Shown here: positions 20,501 through 33,400 of the stretch, in pieces | Layout: each line of letters begins with the position of its first letter | How positions within the stretch are numbered: the stretch's first letter is position 1 | Assembly (NCBI GenBank): GCA_037447605.1 | Contig: CM074812.1 | Span: 781,130-821,416, forward strand | Source of the DNA: Zygnema circumcarinatum | Lineage: Eukaryota > Streptophyta > Zygnematophyceae > Zygnematales > Zygnemataceae | Length of the DNA stretch: 40,287 bases | Direction: 5' to 3' | Made by a program: the position numbers and the translations under genes | Notes under the pieces: model-generated | What the model was told of the DNA's origin: nothing | Seen by the model: only the letters and a program-made list of their open reading frames with translations | Database searches by the model: none

Positions 20501-23500
20501 TTCTCCCTATCTATACTAATCTCATTAATAGTATATGCCAGGGGATTCCACGGGATTGGAAAAACTAATCAGAAGTCAGTTTGAATCCCGAGTTACAGAA
20601 ATAATTAGTTGGTAGACATTCAACAATGGATGCACAGGTATTTCACAAAGTGATGTATTCTGATCAAGATTCAGGCCTGCAGTGAAAGAACCTTGTAAAA
20701 CTGAAGGCAGCATGGAAGTAGAAATGTTCATGTTCAAGGGTCTCAGTTGCCAACTGAAAATGGCAACAAAGACCATAAAGCTGCCTAATCATACCTAAAA
20801 CCTATCCTGTTCTCAAATTAAACAGGACAATTCGGGAACTGCCCCGAATTCATTCATTCAACCAGCAGGGCCAAAACAAAGGCCTTGGCTCTGATAAGGG
20901 TCACTTCTCTTGAGACTGCTTTTATAATCGCTTGTTTGACCCTTTTTGTGTACAACAATAAGGGTCATGCATCTGACTTTCAGGAGTCACCAGAAGCTGG
21001 TTATTCGAGAAATACTTCAGCCAATGCTTGTGGCCATACGACTCATAACCCTTTTGCCAAGCATAAACAGTAAAATCTACTAAAAACCAAAACACTTAAG
21101 AAACGTATCTTTTGCACTGCTTTTAAATTCAGCCACTTTGCATAACAGACGCTACATGCACAACTTTTAACGATCAGGCTGTGCTGTAACCTACATCTGA
21201 TAAACTAGATAAAGGAGAAGGGGGAATGAGTAGCTTGAAAAGCACACCTTCTGCCGGTTTAGCATGTGTTTGGTGCCGTTCCCATCTTGCGAGCCTTCAC
21301 CAGCCTCCCCACCATCCCTATCGCCAGGTTGACTGCTTCTGTCGAGAATGTGTCCAAAGTCATTCCCATGTTCTCCCCCTACATTCAAAACATTGGCCCA
21401 GTGAACCTGCAGTTTAGAACCCAATCCCTCTTCACGGACAACATCTCCAGACTGTAGGGTGTTATTAACCCAAGAAGAATTTTTCGCATAGCTCGAAGTT
21501 TTTACTATGTTGTCGTCTTCTCGGAGTCCTGCTTCTGGAGTAGATACAAGTAGAGCTTTGTTAAGCAGAGGGGAGGTAACCCCACTTGTCGGAGCTAAGA
21601 GCATAGGTTTTTCTGTCATCAGTCTGTCATGCCCAGTTCCAACCTCCCTTTGAACCAAAACTTCTAAATCTCCTGCCGAGAGAATTCCATCACTCCCTTG
21701 GCTTGCTGCCCAATTCATCCCTTTCTGCTCTATCGCTCCTCCAGACCAACCATTGCTAGTCATGGGAAGTGGGGCTGTTGCGGACGAGCTGATCTGATTA
21801 CTAAGAACAGCCATTTGCTCGACAGAACTGCTTGCAAACATCATCTCACTGCTGGCAGCAAATTCTTTCGTTGTTGAATTGTTCAAGCCCCCAAGAGGAG
21901 ACGACAAATATGTCGGCGGCATCGGCACTGACAAAACTCCGGTGAGAGATTCAGCCATGGCAGAGTTCAGTCCTTGACTTTGAAAATGTCCAGGCTGAAG
22001 CAGGAGTTGCAGGCCAGGTAAGGCCCCATTAGGGAGGTGTGTTCCAGAAAATTGATTTAAACCAATCCCACCAGACTGTGCAGCAGCTATCTGCAAATGG
22101 TTTCCAGGCTGGTTAGCCAGCTGGTTACTCAATAGCTGACCAGTAGAGGTCTGTTGAAAGGCAGGTCTTGAAGGAAACATGGGCTCTAACTGCGGGCCCA
22201 ACCTTGCAAATGGGCCAGAAAACGTTCCAAAACCAGTTGGTACATAGTTGTTAGGGGGATATGCTCTCCCATTTACTGGCATGCCAAAATTTGGTAGGGG
22301 AGATACCATATGGTGGGCTCCTGACTGCTGCTGGAATAGCAAAGCAGGAGGAATGGGACCTCCAAGATTCGTATTTGCAGTGTTGTTAGCTGTTCCTCCA
22401 AGAGGGAGAGGAGGAGGAGGTCTCTGTCCAAATAACCAGCCAATAGGAGAATTCTGCAAAGTCGAAGGGAGCCCTGCAGGACGGGTCTCGGGAAGCCCTC
22501 GACCAACGGCCATGATCGCAGGATCAACAAATTCTAAATCTGCTAAAGAGCTGTCCAAAACGGGAGATGGGATATTTGCAGGGGAGCTTGAAGGAGGAGG
22601 AACAGTGCCCTTGAGAGGGAGAGAAGAAGAGAGAGTGGAGACTGAGGGTGTTGGAGAAATTTTGGGGACTGCTGCAGTCGTAACTCCTGCATGAATCCAG
22701 AATATTGTCGGAGTAATTAACATGTTAGTTGTTAAACAGTCAGTGACAGTTAAAAGAGTCACAACGAATGAGCAGGACTCGTCAACATTTTCGCGCACTG
22801 CTGAAGCGATCATTCCATTAAACAAACAAAGAGAAAAGCAGGTGCAGAGCCAAAACTGATGGAGGACGCTCACTTATACAAACTTTGAGTGCCCACTTCA
22901 AGATGTTGATTGACTTTCAATTCTCTGTAAAGTACATAATGCGACAAATGATTGGCAATACCTTGAGGATTTGTGAATCCAGGTGGCACGCTGAAAGCAG
23001 AAGATAAACTTGGCGTGTTTAATGGAGCAGACATGGCAGGAGATAATAGAGGAGCAGAAAATCCTGGAGGCGCAGTAAGGCCAGATACAGCTGCAGAGCA
23101 TAAACAGTTTCCATCCACATTATCAGGTTACAGGTTTCCCTGAACCCTACCAGATTCCGTACAAAGAACATACAGCAAGAGTTTCACTTATCACACTCTG
23201 AAGGTCCAGAAAAAAAAAACAATACTATTGGATCTCTAGCCTCTTTCGTGCTTGTGAGAGAAGCATATTTAATCCATCGAAAACAACTCCAATAAGGCGT
23301 GTGAAACTTAACAACATTTTACGAGCATTACGAAAAAAAAAGGTTACGGAAGTACTCCGCTGCAGGCGGATCGCGATGTCCCACGAGTACTCGTTTTGGT
23401 GACGTTTTTTTAAGTTTGATATGCCCTAATATGCATGATGAGTATCATTGGGATTAAGTTTAGGCAATATATGGAAGGAATAAAGGAAATCAAACTTACC

Positions 23501-26500
23501 AGCAGACCTGGCTGTTGGTGCAGGTGAAGGGTTTGCAAAAGCAGTTGAGGTTGAAAAAACCTCAAAAGGGAACGGAGTCTGAACAGGGAAGCTTGTTGTC
23601 TGCATAGGTCCCTTCTCCTCTCCTACACTTACAGAGGAAGGACATTCTGGCATAGAGCTGCTTCCAGGAACATTTGAAGGTAGAGAAGCCTCGTCTCCGC
23701 ATGCATCCATGGCCTTGACATGATAGCCATTCTTTACAGGTCCGGCAAATGGAAAACTGCTACTAAATAGAGAGCTTTCACTGACGTTTTCACCCACATC
23801 TTCAGCCTCATTCTCCAGACGAGCAAATTGGAATCGCGATTGCTTTGCTGGACCAGAACCTCTCATTGAGCCTGTGCTGGCATTTACCCCCAAAGGCTGA
23901 GCTGAAATAGGCTTCACTCTATCAGTACCAACTCCACTGAACAACAACTTAGCCAAATCTCCAGGAGCCCCAAAGGGACCATCTCCCCAAATATCAAAAT
24001 CAAGCCCCAAAATGTCTGCGATCACACTCGAATCGTCTTTCTCCTTGCACAAAGGGTCTCCTTCAATCTTCATCCTTTCAGCCGACACTGAATGGATAAC
24101 CTCGTCCTTCTCTGCCTTACGAGCACTTCCTATTTGACCTTCATCTCCCGATTGCCAGTTAGGGCTAACAGTAGAACATGCACCTCCAACAACGGCCAGA
24201 ACGGAAGAGTCGGGAAAGTCAAAATCAGTATGTGCTGAAACTTCACCGAAAGTAGGAGATACTCTTTTTCCAAACAGACCCTTGAAGCTGTCCGCCTGCT
24301 CCACACTCTGAATTTCCGCAACACTTTCTGACAGTTTCGACATTCCTTCTTCCTCAACCTCGTCTTGAAACTCTGCATCTACCTCTTCAAGAATTGCAAT
24401 TTCAGAGTCTGGAAGAGTATCAGGTTCCGTAATTGAGCAAAGCACATCCACCCCGAAGCCTAAGAGCCCTCCGTTCTCGGCATTAAACTCATCACTCTTC
24501 CCCACAACTGATGTAGGTCCATTGGTAAGAAGCTTATCCTCCTCCTGTGAAAGGGAGGAGGCTTGAAACGAACTACCATCACTGCCGTTAGTCTCCTCAG
24601 CCTCCTTCTCAGAACTAGCCATAGAGGCTTCTGTACAAGAATCGTAGTCAACCTTATCGGATTCTCGGCACTTTCTATTTCCAGTCTCACACTCAGCTGA
24701 TTCGTGCTCAATCCTTTCGCTGACTTTCTGAAACGCCGCATGCGATGGAAGCTGATCACCACTCTCTGCCCCTCCAGATCGTGAGGATTCTCCATCACCA
24801 TCATCATTCGTCTCATTGTTCTGCTGCCCTGCCATTACATTAGCTGCAATTTCAAAGGGAGTGCCCATCTTTTCAGTGGCAACTACCTTATGAGCTACAA
24901 CACCCGAAACGTGCAGGCCACGCATAGCAACTGCTGCGGCATTTCGTGCTGCACCGGCACTAGCAACTGCTGCAAAACTGCTCGGCTTTAAACCCTTTGT
25001 CACTGCTCCACTCAACTCTCCATTGCTTTCTGTGCTCCCTTCCTTTGCCAAGCTTGGAGCTCCTGCTTCTAGAACAGATGAGAATGAAGGCGCATTAGGC
25101 CATGGTACTGTAGGAAGGGTTTGGGGACCTTGAGAGGATGGAGCTGTAGGGACAATACCATCTGTGCTTAAGGCAGAACCATTACTTGAAGTGTTTGTAG
25201 ATGTTCCATTGGCAATTGACATTCCCGGAGGGACTCCATGTGCAACCACTACTTGTCTTGCCCTAACTTTTACTTGCTGCTGCATTACAAGAGCAGCAGT
25301 TTGCTTTACAGTAGAATCGAAAATACCCTGCCGGATAGGAGGGGATGATCCAGGAGTTACTAACGCAGGAATAGTTCCATCAGTATGCCTAAGGAGGGAA
25401 GAATTGGTGTTTCCAACACCCATAGTTCCATTAGCCTGCGGTCTGCTTGTAATGGATGAAGCTGATGAAGCCCCAGGAGATGTGCTAAGGATTAAAGCAG
25501 GCACAATAGGAGGAGGATGAGCGCTTGCTTGAATGACTCTTCCACTCAAAACTGCAGCAGAGGGTCGGTAGACTCCCTGGGCTGCAGAAATTGGAACTAC
25601 AGTTGTCCCAGCTGCTACATGTGTACTTGATACCGAGGGTGGGCCGGGCCCGGAAACTCCCACGGTTCGCAACTTAGCAGAAGGAGGGGCTGCTACTTTC
25701 GTCTGTAAAACTGCTTTAGCTGTAGCTGCCTTAGACCCCCTGCAAAGGACAACGATGATTGTAATGCCCTTTTAGTGAATGAAATGGGCTCCCTTTCACT
25801 CAACTCCTGCAGAGCAAATTGCTGGTGTTTCAGAGTAGATATGCTAAAATGGACTTACCAGGATGCAGCAGGAGGTAAACCACTAGTTCTTGGGACAGCA
25901 GCTACAGGAGTTGCTATTGTTGGCTTTGCAGGGGTAACATTAGGCTGCCCAGAACTCAGCAGTTGGGTTGGAGGTGGTGGTTGAGCCGGGGAGACAGCAA
26001 CCGGAACATGGGCCGTCTGAAATGCGGCCCATCCATTACAAATACAGAGGGAGAAATGGTTGGGCTCAAACATTTGTGACATGTTCCACAAATTATTTGG
26101 GCACTACAACCAGGAAAAGTAGTCTAAGCGGAATGCAAGCCCTTTTGAAGGACTAAATCAGCCAAAAGCGAACACACGTATGATAATTAATAGCACATTT
26201 TAGGAACGTTCCCTGAAAAACGGTTTTTGAACACTCACGGAATTTGGAAGGGAATGGAAAGACAATCTAGAAAACACTTTCATGATTGAAACTGAGTGCA
26301 TCTCTCTCACTGAAACTGATTGTATCTCTCTCACCATAACAGGAACAGGATCTGGAGGAGGAGGAGGAAGACCAGGTCCCGTCCGCCGAGCAGGAGGATG
26401 TGTCAAATCATGGAAGGTTTGATGCTTACTGCGCAGGGTTAAAACAGCAATTTTGAGAAGGAGATGTATCAGAGGCCTTTCTTGAGCTTGAGAATCTGAA

Positions 26501-28768
26501 CCAGTTTAAAGGGTACATAAGCTCGTTAAGGTAGCGGTCCAACATCCAGAGAGATAAGGGCACAGACATATGCTTCTCACCTGCCATACTTGGTAAGCAT
26601 CTCCTCCTTGGTGAAGCTGTCCTCTTGAGTACCAATTTCATGGAGGTAAAGACAGTCAGGATTGTTGCAGGTCTGCAGGTTCAACACTGATTTTTCCGTT
26701 ACGATAGCCGGAACAGGACGACACAACCCTTTAAGCTTGCCAGTCCTTTCTAAGTAAAGCATCACCTGCAAATGCTAAGATCTTTAAATACATATTAACT
26801 TAAGCAAAAAAAGGAAGGAAACATACCACATTTTTTAGCCATGCATTACAATATTTCGTTGTTCCAAAGCAGGCCCTGCCACAGAAAAACAAATAATATC
26901 CCATCAGTACTGTCCTGAACCAGTGTCAGATATTCTAGTTGAAGGTAACAGTTCCAAATCATGCAGCCAATTAAGCAAAGCATAGTTAAACCACAAGTTT
27001 GTTATTCGAACAAAAGGCAGTTGGCATCAATGCAATCAGTAGGGCAAACCATACTCACCTCAGCTGCTTCGTTTCCAACATGCACCCGTCGACAGCCTGA
27101 ATGCATTTCAGGGCATCCTCTTCTTTCACAAACGTCACGTACCTGCAAGAATGACAGCATCTTAAAAAAAAGTGGCTGCCAGTTCCATTTCACTGCAAAG
27201 ACAAAGTTAGCAAAGGCATCATCTGACAGACACAACCGGAAGATGACATCACAAAAAGTCAATGAGTAGCAGATGCCAGCAGAGATTGAATGGAGAAACG
27301 GGAAACATACACGCTTGCTGTCGGACCGTTGCCCGAATGCGGAGCATTATAGGCACTTGCGCGTGAAACGGCAATTTTCAATATTTTACCATATTGTCCA
27401 AAATACTCTCGTCGCTCCAAAACCTGGTTTAACAACGAAAACACAATAATCAAACAACTTTCAGGATGAAGGCATAATGAAGCCACTCAAATCAGCTGAA
27501 GAGCCCACTGACAGTTCCAGGACCCTGGCAAGAAGAACTCGAAGAAATATTAAGTGAAAACTTAAATACTCTCAGCAGACTGCATCAGGAACCCTTCCAT
27601 ATTCTGCCCAGCATTCACTCTTTTGCTCGAGCTATAGAACGATGATAAAACGGAAAAAGAGATCGGATGAAACAGCGGTACCTCCTCATCGGCAATGTTT
27701 AATGGCAGCCCCACAACATAAACAAGGTTTCGCTGCACAACTCGCACATTGCTCAGATGCTTCCGACCATCAGTCGGACGTGTCTTCAGCTTCGGACCCT
27801 TCTGCTTCTTGTCGCTGTTCGATTCATTCAATCTGTCAAAGGAAAGACGAATGATACTTCCTCTCAATTTGCTTCGTTCTCTGTTATGAAGTGGCGAAAA
27901 TGACATACAGTTCGCGAGAGGGACTGTCGCTGAGGTACAAGTGAATGCATAGCCGTTGCAAGACAAAACCACATTTCTGCTCGCAAAATAATGTATTTCC
28001 ACTGAGGAGGCTAAACGTTTAAACGCTCACGCTCACGCTCACATGTCTAACAGATGATTGCCTTACGCCATCATAATAAAAACCCCCGAGGAGTAAGGCT
28101 CTAGTGGAATTTCCTCATCACACCGCTAAAATGAGCATGCCCTGATGCCATTGATTCAAACAATGCCCTCTGCAGATGGAATAGAAGCCCTTGAGAGCAA
28201 TTCTGACTGATGATACTGATTCTGCACTCACTCTTCCGGCTCAGGAGGCGATGCAGAAACAATCTTTTCCTTGTCGTACGGTGTGCGGCATGCAGGACAT
28301 CGCCCTTCCGCGTTGTTCTTTCCAGCCAATTCCATAATTTGATGCCAGCACCAGAGACATATCTGCGAACGCGCTCACGCAAATCACATGAAGGTGAATC
28401 TCGCTACTCTTGCTAAAAGCATCATATTGCAGCTAATGCTTGACCACACAACAGTATGTCAGCTACCCTCACATAGACACTGGAAATTCCATATGGTCGC
28501 TTGAATTTGGATAAAGTCAATAAAGGCGGAAAGGCTGCAAGGAGATGATCAGATAGGAGCATATCATATCAAATTCACTAGAGTTAGTAGAAGAATCTCT
28601 GAAGAAATGAATGAAGCTCCAGGAGCATCACCACTTATCCGAAATCTGAAAAACTTGTCTCCTTACTTGGTATCCGCATTGACATGGTTGAAACCTCCTG
28701 TCAGTGAGGTCCATCTCCTCCATGCACAGCGGGCACACATGGTCCGCATCATCGCTTCCGCTCTCCAT
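17248..28768 (-). CDS. CNOT4: CNOT4-like RING/RRM/CCCH protein, sixteen exons
   Basis: Exons: 28768-28667, 28362-28232, 27832-27682, 27423-27311, 27142-27059, 26875-26827, 26672-26581, 26428-26335, 26016-25859, 25739-23500, 23090-22962, 22686-21248, 20045-18978, 18758-18576, 17964-17893, 17379-17248. Together they encode about 2,078 aa, in frame throughout. CNOT4/Not4 is the E3 ubiquitin ligase linked to the CCR4-NOT deadenylase. Residues 12-59 are its C4C4 RING (C12, C15, C29, C31, C36, C39, C56, C59; CQCGYQICLWCWHQI). An RRM follows (about 113-190; NLVYVVGLPLNIADEEVL). A CCCH finger follows that (C203, C212, C217, H221; CNNPDCLYLHEIGTQEDSF). The rest is low-complexity Ser/Pro/Gly/Gln-rich, then a Gln/Lys/Glu-rich helix (KEQIQKDQKEQIQKEQ) and a short coiled coil. 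Plant CNOT4 proteins are about half this length as I recall, so exons 13-16 are less certain. A telo-box AAACCCTAA lies about 40 bp upstream of the start. Confidence 0.85.
17380..17892 (-). other. last intron of the CNOT4-like gene with CT microsatellite
   Basis: Positions 17441-17494 are a nearly pure (TC)n tract on the plus strand, so (GA)n in the transcript. More GA-rich sequence on the plus strand lies at 17690-17735. If this intron is retained, the frame from exon 15 meets TAG at 17839-17841 after 17 mostly hydrophobic residues. Confidence 0.55.
20046..21247 (-). other. large intron 12 of the CNOT4-like gene
   Basis: This 1.2 kb intron separates the family-like part of CNOT4 (ending HMLNRQK) from the Gln/Lys/Glu-rich extension (starting QKEQKEQ). 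I see no gene or repeat in it. The acceptor is TGCTGCCAG. Its size and position at the domain boundary are the reason to test whether exons 13-16 really belong to this gene. Confidence 0.5.
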
Positions 28769-28806
28769 CCTTCGCCGCAGAGAAGTAAAGAGAGCCTCCC
28801 TTCAAG

Positions 28807-28815
28807 AAACCCTAA
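28807..28815 (-). promoter_or_regulatory. telo-box AAACCCTAA upstream of the CNOT4-like start
   Basis: A perfect AAACCCTAA on the plus strand lies 39 bp upstream of the start codon. Telo-boxes near transcription starts are common in plant genes for ribosome biogenesis and translation. Function here is inference. Confidence 0.45.
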
Positions 28816-30487
28816 TTTTGACGACCCCTTCTGAGCCAGGCTATCTCAAAGCAGCAGCAGAAGCACAGCAGCAGTCTGCTCAAACCCTGTACTCCTACGT
28901 CCAGAGAGGGTCTCCGCATACTGAACAAGAGCGAGATAGGAGGGTGGGAGGGGAGTAGGGAAGGGAGAGGGAACAAGGACGAAGGGAGCTGAGAGATAGG
29001 GGAAAAGCGAGAGAGACGGGAAGGGGACGATGAAGAAAGGGGGCTGGAGGGAGCGAATGAGGGAGAGGGAGACGCGCCAAGATAGAGAGAGAGAGCGAGG
29101 AGAGGAATGGAACGAGGAAAGAGAAAGTACGAGAGTCAATAGGAGAGGGGAAGGGAGGGGCGACTCAGAGGGGCGGGTATTGCGGGGTCAGAGCGGGAGG
29201 TAGCACTGAAGCCATGGCGGACAGTTGGCGAGAGAGCGAGAGGAGAGAGGGAGCGGTGGGAGGGGGAGGGGAGGCGCCGGCTGCCTCAAATGGAGGGAGT
29301 GGCCTAAAAATGTAAAAAGAACCTGAAATTTAGGGTTTTGGGAAAGCATGGCATGGCAAGGCATGGCATGGCATGGTGGCATGGGTCGGGATGGGATGGT
29401 GTCGCGCGGACCCATGGCCATGGTCCCATGGGCAACCCATGACTCATGTGCGCGTGTGATTTGCTTCGTGTGAGTTTGTGGCGACTGATGACATCTAACT
29501 TCGCTTATCAGCGTAAGAATGATGTGTATGTGCTTATGGCATGTTATGTACCATCTCTTGATGTCTACCATGGTATGTATGATGTGTACCATGTCATGTT
29601 GTGTACCACATCAATGCCAAAGACAAAGGCCTTTCTTTTTTCACCTAGCATAGGTTTCTATATGTACTACATACCAACAGTAAGAATTATGCCTATGGGT
29701 ATTCGAGAGATTTTGCATTGGTCCAACGATAACAACGCCACCAAGTAAATGTATGTGGACAGAGACAACATGTAGGACCAATGTGAACTGGTGTGTTGAA
29801 TGTGCTATTTTCTTTATGTTATTAGACAGTAGGTATATTCCGTCAACTTAAATAGCTCCACTATTCATAATTTTCACCAGAGGGTCCTTGAAGCAGCGAC
29901 GACTGATAGCTATGTAGATAGATTTATGAATTACTGTCAGTCTCGTCTGTGAAGGAAATGACCTGAACGAACTGAATGAACAAAGGCACGTTGTACAACA
30001 TCCTCATCCTCATTCATACACTCATGAGTATGTCCCCTCAACTAAGTATGTACACATATGTACACACCCCTTTGTAGACCTCTTTACATGCCCACACACA
30101 ACTATGCCAAGACAAGCACGACCCATCCATCATTGCTCCTACAAAGCCTTATTTACTTTCAATCTGTGGTGATTTCACCACACTGAGCTCCACACTGCCC
30201 CCTGCACTCCCCAATACCTGCCTTCCCCAGCCCTCCAATCAGCCCATTGCTCACACCTCTGAACTGTACCCCTCTCTGCCTCCCCACAATCACAGGACAC
30301 CCCATTTCTCAATCCCTCCATTGGCCTCTACCAAAGAATCGGCTCCGCCAACCTCTTCATACCAAGTCATGTCATGTCATGTTATCTTATCATAAGGATG
30401 TTTCCCAATGTATCGGCCAGCTCGTACTTAACGGCGCCTCTGAAATCTGACCCATACAAATCTTCAAGAATATGAGAGATGTTAACC
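28816..30487. other. intergenic region between CNOT4-like and MYB-CC genes
   Basis: No supported gene. 28920-29280 is purine-rich (GAGAGAG/GGGAGGG) and forms the CNOT4 promoter or leader. 29346-29402 is a pentamer-like cluster of GGCAT/CATGG units grading into GGGATGG. 29400-29600 is rich in CATGG, GTACC and ATGATG. The remainder to 30487 is unique sequence, partly the 3' flank of the MYB-CC gene. A 100 aa open frame at 29446 has no family resemblance and was rejected. Confidence 0.5.
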
Positions 30488-33400
30488 TCAGTGCCCGCTT
30501 GTGTCTACCTCCCCAATACTAGCAGCTAATTGGCCATAGCCTCCGCTATTGGGAGGGTAGCCCTCCCCTTCAAGTCCCGGAGCAGCGTTCTGTCCTGTGG
30601 TAGAGGAGCCCCCTTGAGACCACCTCGGATCCGCATAGACAAGGCCGGCACTGCCCCCACTTGGAACTCCCATACTATCTACTTGGCCTCCTCCATAATT
30701 GCTTTGGTGAGACATCGGCGTTCCCCCCTGAGACCCCTCAACCTGTGGCACCATCATCAATAGGAATGAGGGTGTGGAGAGAGGGGAGAGAGTGGAGTAG
30801 GGGGGAGACAAAGGGAGGCAGAGGGGGAACAATTACATTAAAAAAAAAAAAAAAACATTGCCGCCAGTAGGGTTACGAACGAGGAGTCAATACAATCGAT
30901 CATTTGTTCAGCTATTCTTCAAGTCCAGCCTCTAGTTTGGTTCTAGCAGTTCTTAATCGAGTATAACATCTGAAAAAGCAACAGGCATCATTAGCTCATG
31001 GGGCATGACATTGGCTCTGCACCGCAGGGAAAGCTGCAAACAGTCGGCACAAACGATTCGTTTTGAAAGCAGTCCCTCCCTCTCCCTCTCTCTACCTTAC
31101 CACACACAACCTGATCCGTTCATCACTGGCCTACCTGTTGCTCACTCCCATGTGTTGGCCCATAACTAGGAGCATTCTTGGCACCCTCCTGCGGCCGATG
31201 AGCGGGAGATGCAGCTCCTCCATGAGCTGATGAGGGTCTCCCAAGCTGAAGCCCTGCCTGCAAGGCATGCTGGGCAGCAGCATGCTCTTGTTGCCCAGAA
31301 CTTAGTTGCGATTGTTGTTGATGCTGCTGCTGCTGACCCGCTTGCTGATTAGATGGCTGAGCTTGTTGGGTTTGCTGGCCCACTACCTGCTGCTGCACCG
31401 ATTGCATGTTTTGCTGAGATGGCAAATGCTGCTGCATGGCCGGATGTTGCATGGAGTGCGAAGGATATCCACCAGGATATGGGTGAGGGTGCATGTATGC
31501 CGGGTGGGCCATCTGCTGAGGGGAATAGGGCTGCATTGATGGCATGGGTTGCCCATATGGTGGACCATACATCGGCTGCTGGTAGGGTGAATTCTGGTAG
31601 GGACCATTGAGGTGGGGCTGCATCTGCTGATTCTGCATAGCCTCATCCATTCTGCCTCGTTTCATGCCATGTAGAGGACCCATCATACCCATTCCTCCCC
31701 CCCCCATCGGCACGTTATTGCCACCCATCGCCCCTTGCATGACCTGCCCCATTGGTCCTGCCATTCCTCCAACACCTCCCACCATTCCTTGCCCCATGGG
31801 AGCACTCACCATGGCCTGCCCTGACATCATCCCATGCTGCCCAAAACCCATGTACTGCGAATGTGCAGGATGGCCATGAAGCATCTGTGGGGGTCCCGAC
31901 TGCCCCACTCCGCTCCCACTCTGCACTCCTCCCATGCTGCCAGCTGGCATCCCCCCCATGTTGCCAGGTGGCATCCCCCCCATGTTCCCTGCTTGCATGC
32001 CCCCCATGTTGCCAGGCGGCATGGCCCCCATGCTACCGGCAGGCATAGCCATGCCAATACTTGATTGTTGGCGACCAAGAGCAACCCCATTGCCTGTCCT
32101 GGGATTGCCCCCTGAAGGGGCCAAAAGCTCTGAAGGGGGGGGGGGTAGCACTGGCAAAGAAGAGTCAAAACTTCCTGCAGGGCATTCGCCTGCAGTTTGG
32201 GCTTCTCCTGCTTCTCCAGCCCCCCCTGCTGCATCTCCCCCTCCTCTGTTTACAAGAACTGCACCTGCTTTCTGTTGTTCCTGTATGATCTGCTGGAGAT
32301 ACTTCCCCTGAGCCTCAATCTTCAGCTGCAGAGAACGTTGCACCTGCGTCCCAATCGATTTTCCGCTTCGTCACTTTCAGTATTGTTCGCAAACCACGAT
32401 TTGGAGTTCGTAAGTGTGATTGTTTGTTTATAAAGCCTCGATCTATGTCATCAAAGAATGGCAGCAATTCAGATGGACGATCTGCTCCACTCTACAGTTG
32501 TTAGTGGGAGGGAGAAATGCTAAATGGATACAAGCATTCACACTGTTGCAGGAAACCCGGGATAAGGTTTCCGCTCAACAAAAGAATATACAGAACAAAT
32601 CCCTTTTGAAGGTCGATAGACTTAATTCATAACACAAGCATCCATGCACTTTAAGACATCTATGAACATCCAGCTGTATTATTGCACTACAACTAAGTTA
32701 GTTGAGTCGTTGGTTAAACCTTCCCTGAGCTCACCTCCAACTGTTCATGCAGCCGTTTTTGCACTTCCATTTGCATACGAAGTGCTTCCGTTATTTGCAT
32801 TCCACGCGAGCTCCTGCACGCTTCCCACTCGCACCCTTCACTAAAAACAAATGGAGGCAAAATGCACAACGCTATGGCGATCACATGCTTCAAACCCACA
32901 ATGAAAAATCTTACTCAACAGCACCAGCTCAACGAACAAAAAACAGAAGAAAACTGTCCATACTGTCTATTTCACAACAGGAGAAACCTTCAACAGCCCA
33001 AAGGTTCATACTGAGTAGCTGATGAAAGAATCACTACCATTAAAGGGACTTCTCAGAATTGGCCTACCAGATATCTCACCTTACTTACCCTTCCTTACCA
33101 GGTTAGCCTACTTGAGGCTTGCCAAGTCTCTCACAGTCAGATAAGTACTATGGACCCCTTCACTGAAACAAAGAGAGAATTGTGGTGACAGGAAACGTGG
33201 AGTTCGAGGGGTCCTTACTCTGTGTTAGTCAGTGGATCTGTTGTTCCTTTTTTCGACGGTTTATCCACCTTTGTAACAGGGGGAGTCACAACTGAAAACA
33301 CCCGCAAGAAAATGCAATTCAATACTGGTTGGAAAAGGAGACCCGTTTAGAGTTCTACAGCTATCATATACCTCACCTCCAAGTCACAACATTCTGTGAG

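Noticed and set aside
29446-29748. 100 aa plus-strand frame in the CNOT4/MYB-CC intergenic region
   Set aside because: It has biased Tyr/Met content from CATG/GTACC repeats, no motif, and no splice partners.
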